A stretch of DNA of 58,291 nt from Cyanobacteria bacterium SZAS LIN-3 (GCA_018266215.1 JAFEAV010000034.1:1-58291), one strand, 5' to 3'. Shown: positions 1-8,855, numbered from the stretch's first letter. Program-made: numbers and translations. Notes: a model not told the origin generated them from the sequence alone.

Positions 1-1173
1 CTCTTCGAGGAGGTTTCCTGTCGCACAAAGCACGGCGCCTTTTTCAATCAGGTAGCCGGTTTTAAGCAGGCCAATTCGCTATCGGGTGATACCACGGTCA
101 CCAAAGACCCGAAGAGCACCGGTCAGGACAATCCGCTGGCAGAAATAGCCATGGTCGACCGCGGGGACGAAAGCAACATCACCTTCAACCCCAGCCAGAT
201 ACCCAAGGTAGTGACCGCCAGTGCGGTTAAGCACGGCGATAAGAACTATCTATCCGGTTATGTGCCGATGCAGGCCAACAACAAAAATTTCAACTTCACC
301 AGCTTCCATGTGGGCGAGATGCCTCACCTGATTTCACAGGATTACTTTGAGAAAAACCGCGCCGATACGGCCCCGGTAGGCGATGGGCAGGCCATTCCCA
401 ATGCCTTCAAAATTGACGGCACGGTGCAGGCCACCCAGGGCACCATGGGAGCGGTTGCCTGTGCCGTCGCCAATCCACAGAGACAGTACCAGCTGGCAAT
501 ACCTCACTCATACATTGTGATCAATTTCCACAACACCGCCAAGTGGTTTGTCGAGGGCAAACAGACCGGTCAAAAGACCTACGGCAACAAGCCGGAAGGC
601 TCGAAACAAATCGTCAAACAAAAGCAACTATCGACAGGAGGGTTTCTCGACGGCTTTGCCTCCCTCGGTAATGAATACGCTTCGGGGGGCAGCCTCTGGC
701 AGATGTACAACGCCCTGCCGGGCGACCACATGACGCCGCTGCAAAAAATATTGCAGCGTGTACAGGAGATCGACCCGAACTATTCAATGACCCAGCTCCA
801 GGGTCTGATGACCAAAACAAACTTCGATCCGACCGTCAGTTCCTATTTCATCTTCCCTGTTTATCACAGCCCCGACTGCAGCGATCCGAGCATTCAGATA
901 GCCCCGGCCAACGGCGCTCTGCCGGCCTGGCTCTCCATAAACGGCCCGCCCCTGGACGGCCTGCAAATGAGCATCGGAGATGAGACAATGACAAAGGATG
1001 CCCCCAATACCTGTACCGATTACATCACGGGAGGACCATTCAGCTCCGACAAGCACTATACGCAAGTTTCCGGGCGCTTCCTCTGGACCCCCGGCTCGGG
1101 CTACGGCCAGTGCCTGGGTGTGATGCAGATGGCGCGCTTGACCGAGATATACTTCACGGGTCAGCCTAACTGA
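1..1173 (+). CDS. Partial hypothetical protein, 5' end outside window
   Basis: The frame is open from the first base of the window to a TGA at 1171-1173, so the gene begins upstream; an internal ATG at 151 is probably not the true start. About 390 codons are visible. The product has no membrane segment in the visible part and is rich in Asn, Gly, Pro and Thr, with several Cys residues near the C-terminus, which fits a secreted or envelope protein. I do not recognise a family. The style (long extracellular-looking C-terminal region, followed by TPR genes and, further on, a CpaB-like SAF protein) would fit a TadG-like pilus-associated protein, but no motif proves it. The next gene starts 24 bases after its stop, suggesting co-transcription. 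Confidence 0.8.
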   Translation, partial: LFEEVSCRTKHGAFFNQVAGFKQANSLSGDTTVTKDPKSTGQDNPLAEIAMVDRGDESNITFNPSQIPKVVTASAVKHGDKNYLSGYVPMQANNKNFNFTSFHVGEMPHLISQDYFEKNRADTAPVGDGQAIPNAFKIDGTVQATQGTMGAVACAVANPQRQYQLAIPHSYIVINFHNTAKWFVEGKQTGQKTYGNKPEGSKQIVKQKQLSTGGFLDGFASLGNEYASGGSLWQMYNALPGDHMTPLQKILQRVQEIDPNYSMTQLQGLMTKTNFDPTVSSYFIFPVYHSPDCSDPSIQIAPANGALPAWLSINGPPLDGLQMSIGDETMTKDAPNTCTDYITGGPFSSDKHYTQVSGRFLWTPGSGYGQCLGVMQMARLTEIYFTGQPN

Positions 1174-1197
1174 GTGAGCGAAGAGCTGGATGCGACA

Positions 1198-2055
1198 ATG
1201 AAAGCAAAACAAAACATAGCGGCGGCACTGACTCTAACTTTTTGTCTGACTCTTGGACAGGCGACCCAGTCGGCTCGGGCCGACAACGACAATATGCGCC
1301 TGGGCGTATCCGAGTACAATGCCGGCGCCTACAGCGACGCTCTCGGGCATCTGCAAGCAGCCCTGGCCACTGACTTTCAAAACCCAAAACTGCATTACTA
1401 CCTGGCCAATACGTTTGTCCATCTCAACAGCAAGGATGCGGGCATCCGGGAGTTTCGCATCGCCTATGCCCTGGACCCCGACAAGGAGGTCGGCAAGCTT
1501 TCCAAACAGGCCCTGGCCATCCTCGGTGCCGATGAATCAAAGCCAAAGGAAACGAGCAAACCTCTGGAGAAAAAGCCGCCATCAGATCCGGTGCTCGACA
1601 AGCTCAATGCGACCCTGCAAAAACAAGCTGAACAGGCAAGAAATCTGGACCGCGGCAGCAGCGACCAGATAAGCGAACTGGCAAGGCGCAACCAGGAGCT
1701 TCTGGGCAGGGCTAAATCAGACATGCAAAAAGACATGAGCTATTACCGCCGCGGCAGGCTGATCCAATTGCCGCTGCCCGATGAGGCGCTGCGACAACTC
1801 GATAATCTGAAGCGTATGTACGACGCTCAGAAGAGCTCCTATCTGGACGGCAGCGCCAAGCATTCGGACGAGATTCAAAAGAGCGCCGACAACCTGGCCG
1901 GACTGCTCAATGAGAAAGGCAAGGCCGGCTCACCGAAGCTGGTGCCCGAAGGAACAAACCTCTATATCCGTAATTATAAAAACGAACAGTCGTCCACGCC
2001 TCCGACAAAGGACAAATCAAGCACCCAGTCGATCACAGCACCGGCCGGCAAATAG
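1198..2055 (+). CDS. Exported TPR-repeat protein
   Basis: A 285-residue protein. I chose the ATG at 1198 because the following residues (MKAKQNIAAALTLTFCLTLG, then a small-residue cleavage region ending ARA) form a clear signal peptide; an in-frame GTG at 1174 would put eight charged residues before it. Residues about 30-110 contain two to three TPR-like helical pairs (Y-N-x-G-x-Y-x-x-A and L-H-Y-Y-L-A-N patterns). The rest is a charged, Lys/Gln-rich, coiled-coil-prone region. TPR proteins mediate protein contacts; the partner is unknown. It sits between the partial upstream gene and another TPR gene starting 20 bases downstream, so the three probably form one unit. Confidence 0.8.
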   Translation: MKAKQNIAAALTLTFCLTLGQATQSARADNDNMRLGVSEYNAGAYSDALGHLQAALATDFQNPKLHYYLANTFVHLNSKDAGIREFRIAYALDPDKEVGKLSKQALAILGADESKPKETSKPLEKKPPSDPVLDKLNATLQKQAEQARNLDRGSSDQISELARRNQELLGRAKSDMQKDMSYYRRGRLIQLPLPDEALRQLDNLKRMYDAQKSSYLDGSAKHSDEIQKSADNLAGLLNEKGKAGSPKLVPEGTNLYIRNYKNEQSSTPPTKDKSSTQSITAPAGK

Positions 2056-2074
2056 GGCGCGAAAGAAAGACTGC

Positions 2075-3982
2075 ATGCAGCAAACATCACAATCCACCAC
2101 CGACACGTCCGCCATGATCGGAGCCCGCGACCTCCTCATGCGCGGGGACCTCTCCACGGCCCTGGCTCAGATAGAGCCCGTCGCCGGGCAGGATGATACC
2201 GCCGCCTTTATGCTGGCGCAGGTGAGAGCCTTCCAGGGCGACTGGCAAGCGGTGCGCAGCCTCTCGCTGGGCCTGCTGAAAAAGCCTTTCAGCTTCGATC
2301 CTTATGTCGATGGACAGGATCTGATGAAACTATTTATCCTCTCCGCTCTTGCTCTCGATGACTGGAAAGAAGCGAAGAAACGAGTGGAATCCTTGCGCGT
2401 ACATCTGGAAACGATGCTCGACATGTCCTCGGAATTCAATCGCTTCGCCGAGGCCTTTAATCGCTTCGAGGCCTATATCTGGTCCGAAGGCAAAGGCAAG
2501 CTGCCGTTTCGCATCAGCAGTCCGGTCAATTATGCCTCCATGACCGAGGATCAATACGCCAGGCTGAGCAGTCTGTCACTGCGCACCACTAAAGACCACA
2601 ATCGCATTCTCACATTTGATCAACTGGACAAAAACAAGCAACGCAGCTTCTATCTCTGGAAGGCTCTCTACAACGAGGATCTGGACGAAGCGCTGCAACT
2701 CTTCGAAAACAACAGCGGTGAATTTTACACCAGCCTGGGACAGGCGGTGCAGCTGGCACAATTACTGGCCGCCCGGGGTCAGGAGGAACGAGCCTGGCAG
2801 ATACTGAAACCGGCTGTGGTAGCCAAGTCCAGCGAACATCCCTTTGAAGTGGCCTGGCTGGATCTTCTCTGGGATCCCAAAAACAGAGAATTAATGACGC
2901 CGGAGCGTTGCCTGGATCTGCTGCGGAGCAATCGCACCGAAGCAAAACAGATTGTGGAACATCCCTATGTCTCGATCATGCAACGCGAGAGACTTAACTA
3001 TATTTGCAGCCTGGCGCGCTGCCTGACTGAAGAAGCAGTGCAAGAGCTGGAAGAACAGCTGGAGGAAAACAGCGACGATCTCGAGCTGCGCTTGAAATTA
3101 ATCGGCGCCTACTCCAAATATGACGCCGCCAACCTGGCGCGCAAAAAGCCGCACATATCATGGCTGATTGAAAAATTCCCGGACAGCAGCATCATAGAAG
3201 ATCTGCTCTTCTACCTCTTTCTCAACAAAGAGGCGATTGCCGAGGACTTTGAAGAGTTCAAGCAGCAATGGCTTGTGTCCATAGAAAAAAATCCGCAAAA
3301 CACAAAAATACTCTTCAACGCCTCGCTACTGCTTGGAGCGGACGATAAGGCCCTGGCCGAGGAATTACTCAACCGGGCGCAATCGCTCGAACCGGATAAC
3401 GGCAAAATTGCCGAACGGCTCTATGAACTGAACGCCTTTCAAGTAAAAGAGACAAGCGGCGATCAAAGATTGCGGCACGCTCAAGCCGCCCTGAAACAGC
3501 TGGATATCCTGGAGAAAGTGGAGACACCCTCCAATACCAGTAGTGCACCAGAACCGTTTTTTCGCCTGAAGATGCTGAGAAGGCGCGCCTGGTTTGCCCT
3601 GGAGCTGAACGACCTGGACCTCTGTCGACGCCTCACAAAAGATATGCTGAAAGCCGCGGAGGAAGAAGGTTTCGACTCCACCTATGAGTTTCTGGGCAAA
3701 ATCATTTACGGTCGCCTGGCATTAAAAACCGGCGAGATTCAAAAGGCCATCGAGCTTTTGATGAGCACCCTGGATATGGAACCATTCACCCATTTCCGCC
3801 ACGATTATCCGCATCTGACTCTCATAGCCGAGCTTATAGAAGCAGGTAAAACCGATGCCGTGCTGGAGTTCTTCGCCCTCGACCGCAAGCAATGGCCGGA
3901 CGGTTATTCGGAATGGCTGGAGCGACTCTTCAGCGAAATAGAGGCGGGCAAACCACCGGCAGTGCCGGCCGTCATGCTTTAA
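2075..3982 (+). CDS. Large TPR-like helical repeat protein
   Basis: A 635-residue protein starting at ATG 2075; the open frame extends upstream to 1910, but that stretch overlaps the preceding gene and lacks coding character. A purine-rich GAAAGAAAGA lies just upstream as a weak ribosome site. There is no signal peptide, so it is probably cytoplasmic. The sequence is almost entirely alpha-helical with repeated A-x-x-L-x-x-G and W-x-x-A-L-x-x-E patterns typical of degenerate TPR/HAT superhelices, for example around residues 20-90, 200-300, 420-470 and 540-600. No catalytic motif is visible. Its position directly after an exported TPR protein suggests a shared assembly role, but the function is not known. 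Confidence 0.75.
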   Translation: MQQTSQSTTDTSAMIGARDLLMRGDLSTALAQIEPVAGQDDTAAFMLAQVRAFQGDWQAVRSLSLGLLKKPFSFDPYVDGQDLMKLFILSALALDDWKEAKKRVESLRVHLETMLDMSSEFNRFAEAFNRFEAYIWSEGKGKLPFRISSPVNYASMTEDQYARLSSLSLRTTKDHNRILTFDQLDKNKQRSFYLWKALYNEDLDEALQLFENNSGEFYTSLGQAVQLAQLLAARGQEERAWQILKPAVVAKSSEHPFEVAWLDLLWDPKNRELMTPERCLDLLRSNRTEAKQIVEHPYVSIMQRERLNYICSLARCLTEEAVQELEEQLEENSDDLELRLKLIGAYSKYDAANLARKKPHISWLIEKFPDSSIIEDLLFYLFLNKEAIAEDFEEFKQQWLVSIEKNPQNTKILFNASLLLGADDKALAEELLNRAQSLEPDNGKIAERLYELNAFQVKETSGDQRLRHAQAALKQLDILEKVETPSNTSSAPEPFFRLKMLRRRAWFALELNDLDLCRRLTKDMLKAAEEEGFDSTYEFLGKIIYGRLALKTGEIQKAIELLMSTLDMEPFTHFRHDYPHLTLIAELIEAGKTDAVLEFFALDRKQWPDGYSEWLERLFSEIEAGKPPAVPAVML

Positions 3983-3984
3983 TC

Positions 3985-3999
3985 GCTCTCAGTGAGAGC
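3985..3999. terminator. Short hairpin at convergent gene junction
   Basis: GCTCTC and GAGAGC form a six-base-pair stem around a three-base loop, exactly between the stop of the TPR gene (3982) and the stop of the opposing SAF gene (3989). It is followed by the palindrome CCGGCGCCGG. There is no T-run on either side, so intrinsic termination is only a possibility. Confidence 0.25.
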
Positions 4000-4831
4000 C
4001 GGCGCCGGTAACGTCCAGGTGAAAAGCGCGCAGGATAGTGCCGGAAGGTATGTCCAGATGCGCGTGACAGCCGGCCAGCAAGTCAGTGGAAGTCAAAGCC
4101 GTACCGGGACATTTGACAGCCGCCAGCGAAACACTCCGCACATCACTACTTGCAATCGACTCACCGCGCGCGATATCACGAGTAGTGACAAGCACGGTAA
4201 CAGGAATCTTGCTTGCGTGATCCGAATCAAACTCGGAAGCGATATTGCCCTCAAACAAGCCGTATTTGGAGGGCCTGCCGACTATCTGCCACATGTTGTG
4301 GGCGGCGTCGTCCGGGGCATCGGAGTCGGGTCTTTCCAGCAGCAATTTGGTGGTGATGATGGCACCTTCTTTCAGGTCCTCCACAATCACAAAAGTCCTG
4401 GTCGGGTCTTGATTGATAAGATTGCCGTGCGAATGATGGCAAATCGTGGTCCTGTCCGCCGGCGTGATCCTGGTCTGATCACTGCTGTCGATAAGCATCT
4501 TACCGTTTGAACCCTGTAAATCCTTTCCATTGACCACCTGTCTGAAGGCAATGGCATGCTTGGCCTTGCTGCCGACAACCAAATCTTGACAGGGCATGGC
4601 GCCGGGAAAAATATCCGCCGGCTGGATGGGGAGCTCCACGACATCCTCAGGAGTTATAACGTGCTCATCGGCAATGTCGCGATCTGCATAAACGGCCTGC
4701 GCCAGATCCGGAGTGGCGGCGACAACGTACTGCGTATGATATCTCTGGGTGCGAACAATATAGACAATCGCCGTCAGGGCGATAAGCACCATTACGACAG
4801 CCAAAATAATCGGTGCGGATTGTCTGCTCAT
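3989..4831 (-). CDS. SAF-domain membrane-anchored protein, CpaB-like
   Basis: A 280-residue protein with one N-terminal membrane segment (residues about 9-26), then SAF-type beta-clip modules. The first (about 36-95) has the typical A-x-R-D-I-x-x-x-x-V-I-T-P-E-D-V pattern. A second, weaker one (about 145-200) contains L-K-E-G-A-I-I-T-T. A third (about 205-275) reads T-R-D-I-A-R-G-E-S-I-A-S-S-D-V. Single-membrane-anchor SAF proteins include CpaB/RcpC of Flp/Tad pili, which face the periplasm. Here no other tad genes are seen, so the pilus link is inference. It is convergent with the TPR gene and upstream of nothing co-oriented except the HD-GYP gene 91 bases before it. Confidence 0.7.
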   Translation of the reverse strand: MSRQSAPIILAVVMVLIALTAIVYIVRTQRYHTQYVVAATPDLAQAVYADRDIADEHVITPEDVVELPIQPADIFPGAMPCQDLVVGSKAKHAIAFRQVVNGKDLQGSNGKMLIDSSDQTRITPADRTTICHHSHGNLINQDPTRTFVIVEDLKEGAIITTKLLLERPDSDAPDDAAHNMWQIVGRPSKYGLFEGNIASEFDSDHASKIPVTVLVTTRDIARGESIASSDVRSVSLAAVKCPGTALTSTDLLAGCHAHLDIPSGTILRAFHLDVTGAGSH

Positions 4832-4921
4832 AGTTCCCCGGCCTCGATGCTAAGTTACTATAGCAAACCTGCGCTCCCCACATTTTGCCAGCAAGATGTT
4901 GACTGCAGCTGAGCAAGCCGG

Positions 4922-6205
4922 TTATATATGGGCCTCGGTTAGCCGGTGACGATTGGAAGCGGCTCCATAGTAGTTGTTGAAACGCTCGACGGCAGTTGGC
5001 GATACATTGCCTAAGCCGGCTCCCACCCTGGCGGCCGCCGCTTGCAGAAGCTCTCCAATAGTCATTTTCTTAAATGGACTGAGGACTTCCACATTGGGTT
5101 TTATACCACCATCAGAAAGCATCAGTCCGAGCACTTTATCGGCGCGTTGATTCATAAACGAATCGACGACAACGGGATCAAAACTAGTGCCGCGACCGCT
5201 CTGGAAGACATCGAGGATTTCGCCAATGGGCGTTGGTTGCTTGTAAGAGCGCTGGTGCGACAGGACATCGAAAACATCGGCCACTGTGTTTATGCGCGTT
5301 TCAACCGGCAGCTCGGAGGCCGGCAGATGGTTGGGGGTGCCCTGACCGTCCAGCCGTTCGTGATGACGCTCGGCTACGGTCGGCACATCGGCCAAACGCT
5401 CGGGGTATTGCACGCGCTCCCGCAAAATGATACCGGTCTCGGTGGCATGCCGGTCCATTATCACTCTTTGCTCGGCGTTCAGTTTGCCGGGGAAATCCAG
5501 TATCTCAAGGGGAGTGCGCATCTTGCCGGTGTCATGGTAGGTCCCGGCCACATAAGCCGTCTCGACCGAGGCCGGGGGTAAATGCATGTCCTTGGCCACG
5601 AGCAAACTGAGCTCCCCTACCCGGTCCTGGTGGTAGGCGGTCCCGGGGTGATAAGCAAGCATCTCGGCCTGCAGCGCCTGGTGCTGGGCAGCCATAGGAC
5701 TGCCGCGCAGTGTATCGAGGGTGTGGTGAGCGCCCATATACACGGCCGGAGTGCGCGCCAGCTTAATCCCGGCAATGCCGGAAGTGGACATCAGAGCAGA
5801 GTCAAATATAAATGAACCAAGAGTACTGGCGACCACCTCTTTGTTGTGGGCAAAATTTTTGTCCGAGCGCCAGGTATCGGCCATAGAATGCCCGACCGTG
5901 CCTATGCGATTGAGCGCATCCACGCTAAAAGCAGCAGTCAGCGCCACACCGGCCATCTGTGCCGTTTCACGCAAAAAGCCGGCGCGTCCCTGACTGAGCG
6001 CTAGGCCGGCACCCAGCATGGCGGACACGGCTATTTTGGCGGCGGTGTCGCCCGGGTGCTGAACGGCGTTTATGGTCGCGTCCTTCACGCCCTGAGCGGT
6101 GCCGCCCAGAAGCAACTCGGCTTCGCGCTGCAAACGGTCCGAAATGTTGTCGGGAGCAGCGGTCGCCGCCCAGTCTCCCGGTAGGGAAACTTCATTATGA
6201 GACAT
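4922..6205 (-). CDS. HD-GYP-type phosphohydrolase domain protein
   Basis: A 427-residue protein. The C-terminal half (about 190-370) is an HD-GYP domain: the HD pair is H224-D225 followed by G-K, then H253 and the H281-H282-E-R-L-D-G signature. HD-GYP domains hydrolyse cyclic di-GMP or related cyclic dinucleotides using a di- or tri-iron centre. The canonical GYP triplet is replaced by G-T-P, seen in some family members with altered or unknown specificity. The N-terminal 160 residues are Ala/Gly-rich helices with no recognised sensor domain, possibly weakly membrane-associated. The start at 6205 lacks a clear Shine-Dalgarno; the start codon is therefore uncertain. Metal-binding residues appear intact, so enzymatic activity is plausible. 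Confidence 0.8.
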   Translation of the reverse strand: MSHNEVSLPGDWAATAAPDNISDRLQREAELLLGGTAQGVKDATINAVQHPGDTAAKIAVSAMLGAGLALSQGRAGFLRETAQMAGVALTAAFSVDALNRIGTVGHSMADTWRSDKNFAHNKEVVASTLGSFIFDSALMSTSGIAGIKLARTPAVYMGAHHTLDTLRGSPMAAQHQALQAEMLAYHPGTAYHQDRVGELSLLVAKDMHLPPASVETAYVAGTYHDTGKMRTPLEILDFPGKLNAEQRVIMDRHATETGIILRERVQYPERLADVPTVAERHHERLDGQGTPNHLPASELPVETRINTVADVFDVLSHQRSYKQPTPIGEILDVFQSGRGTSFDPVVVDSFMNQRADKVLGLMLSDGGIKPNVEVLSPFKKMTIGELLQAAAARVGAGLGNVSPTAVERFNNYYGAASNRHRLTEAHI

Positions 6206-6341
6206 GCATCTATATATGTCCGTCCGGGGGAGGCGGGATTCCAGTACCGATCAATGGACAATTTCCATATTAAATACGGCTGCCCGGGGTGTCGATGGGG
6301 AAATTGCGAAGACCGAAATTTAGTCAATTTGGGCGCTCAGG

Positions 6342-7151
6342 CTAGCGTCGCGCGCGGTGCTCGGCCGCCCGGGCGATAAAAGCGGCAAAGAGGGCCTTGT
6401 TTTTGTCAAAGGCTCGCTCGGGATGAAACTGCACCCCGACGACAAAATCGCGGTCAGGCATCTCAATGCCTTCGGTCAGTCCGTCCTCGGTGGAAGCGGT
6501 GGCTTTCAGTCCGGTCCCTAATTTATCAACACACTGATGATGAGACGTGGGTTCAGAAATAGAATCAACCGCCAGACTCTTTTCTAAAATACTGCCCTTA
6601 CTGAATGTGACGACATGGGTGTTAAAACCCTTCTGCCAACCCTGCTTGCTGGCATGGGCAATACTGGTCTTTTTCATGCTCGGTATGTCCTGGGTCAGGT
6701 CCCCGCCGACACCAATATTCAAGGCCTGGCAACCGGCGCAGATACCAAGAAAAGGCAAGGTCTTATCGGCCAGGACCGAACGTACCAGCAAAAGGTCAAA
6801 GTCATAACGGTCCTTTTGCATCAGAGATACCGACGGATGAGGACTCTGACCGTACAATTCCGGCGGATAATCATCGCCACCGACCATGAGCACACCGTCA
6901 ACGGCAGGCAAAACGACCTTAAGATCGGCTTCGCTCATGGGCGGCAATAAAAGCGGTATGCCACCAGCCCTGGTGATAGCCTCAAGGTACTGAGACTGCA
7001 CACCGACTTCTTTTGGTTTATCACCACTGACATCACAGTTGATACCGATAACTGGTTTGCTGGAGGCCTGAGCCAGGGCGGCGGGAACTACAACTGAAAA
7101 GGCCAGACACACCAGTAAGGCCAGACGCCAGGCTGAGTCAATTCTACGCAT
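6342..7151 (-). CDS. Exported class I glutamine amidotransferase-like protein (peptidase C26, PuuD-like)
   Basis: A 269-residue protein with an N-terminal signal peptide (cleavage near residue 28, A-L-A-Q-A-S). The mature part matches the C26 gamma-glutamyl hydrolase family: G-G-x-D-Y-P-P at 91-97, nucleophile elbow G-I-C-A-G-C with Cys138, and F-H-P-E with His243 and Glu245 completing the triad. Family members such as PuuD cleave gamma-glutamyl amides (gamma-glutamyl-GABA) in the cytoplasm; export is unusual. The start codon overlaps the stop of the upstream aminotransferase (TAATG), indicating translational coupling. A likely role is hydrolysis of gamma-glutamyl compounds in the periplasm feeding the aminotransferase, but the substrate cannot be read from sequence. 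Confidence 0.82.
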   Translation of the reverse strand: MRRIDSAWRLALLVCLAFSVVVPAALAQASSKPVIGINCDVSGDKPKEVGVQSQYLEAITRAGGIPLLLPPMSEADLKVVLPAVDGVLMVGGDDYPPELYGQSPHPSVSLMQKDRYDFDLLLVRSVLADKTLPFLGICAGCQALNIGVGGDLTQDIPSMKKTSIAHASKQGWQKGFNTHVVTFSKGSILEKSLAVDSISEPTSHHQCVDKLGTGLKATASTEDGLTEGIEMPDRDFVVGVQFHPERAFDKNKALFAAFIARAAEHRARR

Positions 7152-8329
7152 TAGCTTGCCTTGACCGCCAGACTTTCGACAAATGTTTTCATACGCAGAA
7201 GAGCCGCTTCAATTTTATCGATCGCCGTGGCGTAACTGCAACGGATATGACCCTGCCCACCGGCACCAAAAGCGGTACCCGGCACAACGGCCACGCGTTC
7301 CTGATAGAGCAGTTTCTCGGCAAATTCTTCGGACGTGAGACCAGTGGAAGCGATACTGGGGAAGGCGTAAAACGCGCCTTCCGGCATATGACACTTCAGT
7401 CCGATTTTGTTCAGGCCATCGACAATCAGCCTGCGTCTCTGCCCGTACTGTGCCACCATATCAACGACCTCCGGCTCACCGGTCTTGAGCGCTTCCAGAG
7501 CGGCTTTTTGCCCGAGGGTCGGTGCACAGAGCATCGTATAAGAGTGGATACGGGTCATGATGGAAACAATTTCCCGCGGCGCACAGACATAGCCGATACG
7601 CCAGCCGGTCATGGCATAAGCCTTGGAAAAACCGTTGAGCAGTATGGTGCGTTCGCGCGCGCCCTTGAGAGAGGAGACGCAGGTATGCACACCGTCGTAA
7701 GTGAGGCGATCGTAGATTTCGTCCGAGATCAGATAAAGACCGTGCTTAACGGCAAAGTCGACAATCTCCTGCATCTGAGGACCGGGCATGGTGGCACCGG
7801 TGGGATTGGAAGGATAGCCCAGCAAAATAGCCTTTGTCCGGGGCGTTAAGTGCTTCTCGAGGGCCGCCGGCGTAATTCTGAAATTTTCTGCCGCGGTAGT
7901 CTCCACTCCTATAGGTCTGCCCCCGGCCAGGGTGATACATGGTTTATAGGAAACATAGCAGGGCTCGGGCACGAGCACTTCATCGCCAGGATCGAGCAAA
8001 GTGCGCATGGCCAGGTCCAGACCTTCCGAAACGCCTACGGTGACAAGCACCTCATCATCGGCCTTGTAACTGACACCATAGTGCTTTTTTATATGCTTGA
8101 CGATTTCACGGCGCAGCTCCAGCAAACCATGGTTGGACGTATACGTAGTCTGTCCCCGCTCAAGGGAATAGATGGCAGCTTCCCTGATGCTCCAGGGTGT
8201 GAAGAAATCCGGCTCGCCCACCCCCAGGGATATGACGTCATGCATCTGCGCGGCCACATCAAAAAAGCGCCTGATTCCGGAGACTGGCAGCTCACTGGCC
8301 GTTACGGACATAGGCTTTAATTCAACCAT
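7151..8329 (-). CDS. PLP-dependent class I/II aminotransferase
   Basis: A 392-residue fold-type I aminotransferase, probably cytoplasmic. Landmarks are L-G-V-G-E-P-D-F near residue 35, P-S-N-P-T-G with Asn175, S-D-E-I-Y with Asp203, and the PLP lysine Lys236 in G-F-S-K-A-Y-A-M-T-G-W-R. This pattern is that of the PatA/aromatic or aspartate-type subgroup (I-gamma), where alpha-keto acids receive the amino group; exact substrate is uncertain. An AAGGTG ribosome site sits just before the ATG. It follows the Lrp-type regulator by 13 bases and overlaps the exported C26 gene, so the three probably form an amino-acid utilisation operon controlled by the regulator. Confidence 0.88.
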   Translation of the reverse strand: MVELKPMSVTASELPVSGIRRFFDVAAQMHDVISLGVGEPDFFTPWSIREAAIYSLERGQTTYTSNHGLLELRREIVKHIKKHYGVSYKADDEVLVTVGVSEGLDLAMRTLLDPGDEVLVPEPCYVSYKPCITLAGGRPIGVETTAAENFRITPAALEKHLTPRTKAILLGYPSNPTGATMPGPQMQEIVDFAVKHGLYLISDEIYDRLTYDGVHTCVSSLKGARERTILLNGFSKAYAMTGWRIGYVCAPREIVSIMTRIHSYTMLCAPTLGQKAALEALKTGEPEVVDMVAQYGQRRRLIVDGLNKIGLKCHMPEGAFYAFPSIASTGLTSEEFAEKLLYQERVAVVPGTAFGAGGQGHIRCSYATAIDKIEAALLRMKTFVESLAVKAS

Positions 8330-8342
8330 TTCACCTTGCTCT

Positions 8343-8834
8343 CTACGGCGTTATGACCAGGCGTTCGTCTTCCACATCCTCCAGATAGAAGGAATGGTCT
8401 TCCTTGTATCGGCGCAGGAGAAAATGCGTCACCGTGCCGGTGACACCATCTATAGTGGCAAGCTTTTCAGCGACAAAATTAGCCAGCTCTTTGAGATTAT
8501 GTGCCTGCACGACCACTCGCAAATCCGAGCCGCCGGAGACAAGCCAGACACTCTGCACTTGAGGGTAACGAGCGATGCGGGCGGCGATGGCATCGAAACC
8601 TACATCCCGGGCCGGCACTACCCGTACATCGATAAAAGCAGTGACCTCTTCCACGCCGGCCTTTTCCCAGTCAACGACCGTGGCATAGCGCTTGATCACA
8701 CCATCGGCTTCGTAGCGTGCGATGGTCGCTTTGACCTCATCCACGGTCTTACCGGTCTGAGTGGCGATAGCCTCGTGCGTTGAACGCGCGTCGCGGGACA
8801 ATATCTGCAAGATTTCACAAGTTGTAGTCTTCAT
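8343..8834 (-). CDS. Lrp/AsnC family transcriptional regulator
   Basis: A 163-residue protein from the ATG at 8834. An upstream in-frame ATG at 8873 would add 13 hydrophobic residues unlike the family and would make a perfect inverted repeat coding, so I prefer 8834. Residues 1-60 form the winged helix-turn-helix (I-L-Q-I-L-S-R-D-A-R-S-T-H-E-A-I-A, then A-D-G-V-I-K-R-Y). Residues about 70-140 form the RAM/AsnC effector domain, with V-R-V-V-P and V-W-L-V-S-G-G-S-D-L. Lrp/AsnC proteins sense amino acids and control their metabolism. It heads the unit with the aminotransferase and C26 protein, and may autoregulate through the repeat just upstream. Confidence 0.88.
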   Translation of the reverse strand: MKTTTCEILQILSRDARSTHEAIATQTGKTVDEVKATIARYEADGVIKRYATVVDWEKAGVEEVTAFIDVRVVPARDVGFDAIAARIARYPQVQSVWLVSGGSDLRVVVQAHNLKELANFVAEKLATIDGVTGTVTHFLLRRYKEDHSFYLEDVEDERLVITP

Positions 8835-8836
8835 GG

Positions 8837-8855
8837 TCAGTGAGTTTATCACTGA
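8837..8855. promoter_or_regulatory. Perfect inverted repeat before Lrp-type gene, candidate operator
   Basis: TCAGTGA and TCACTGA form a perfect 7-bp inverted repeat separated by five bases, ending two bases before the ATG of the Lrp/AsnC regulator. Lrp-family proteins usually bind imperfect palindromes of about 13-17 bp and often repress their own gene. The same sequence would hide the ribosome-binding region if it folded in mRNA. Both readings are inference. Confidence 0.4.

Noticed and set aside
1174..1197. GTG start eight codons upstream for the first TPR gene
   Set aside because: It would place acidic residues before an otherwise classic signal peptide.
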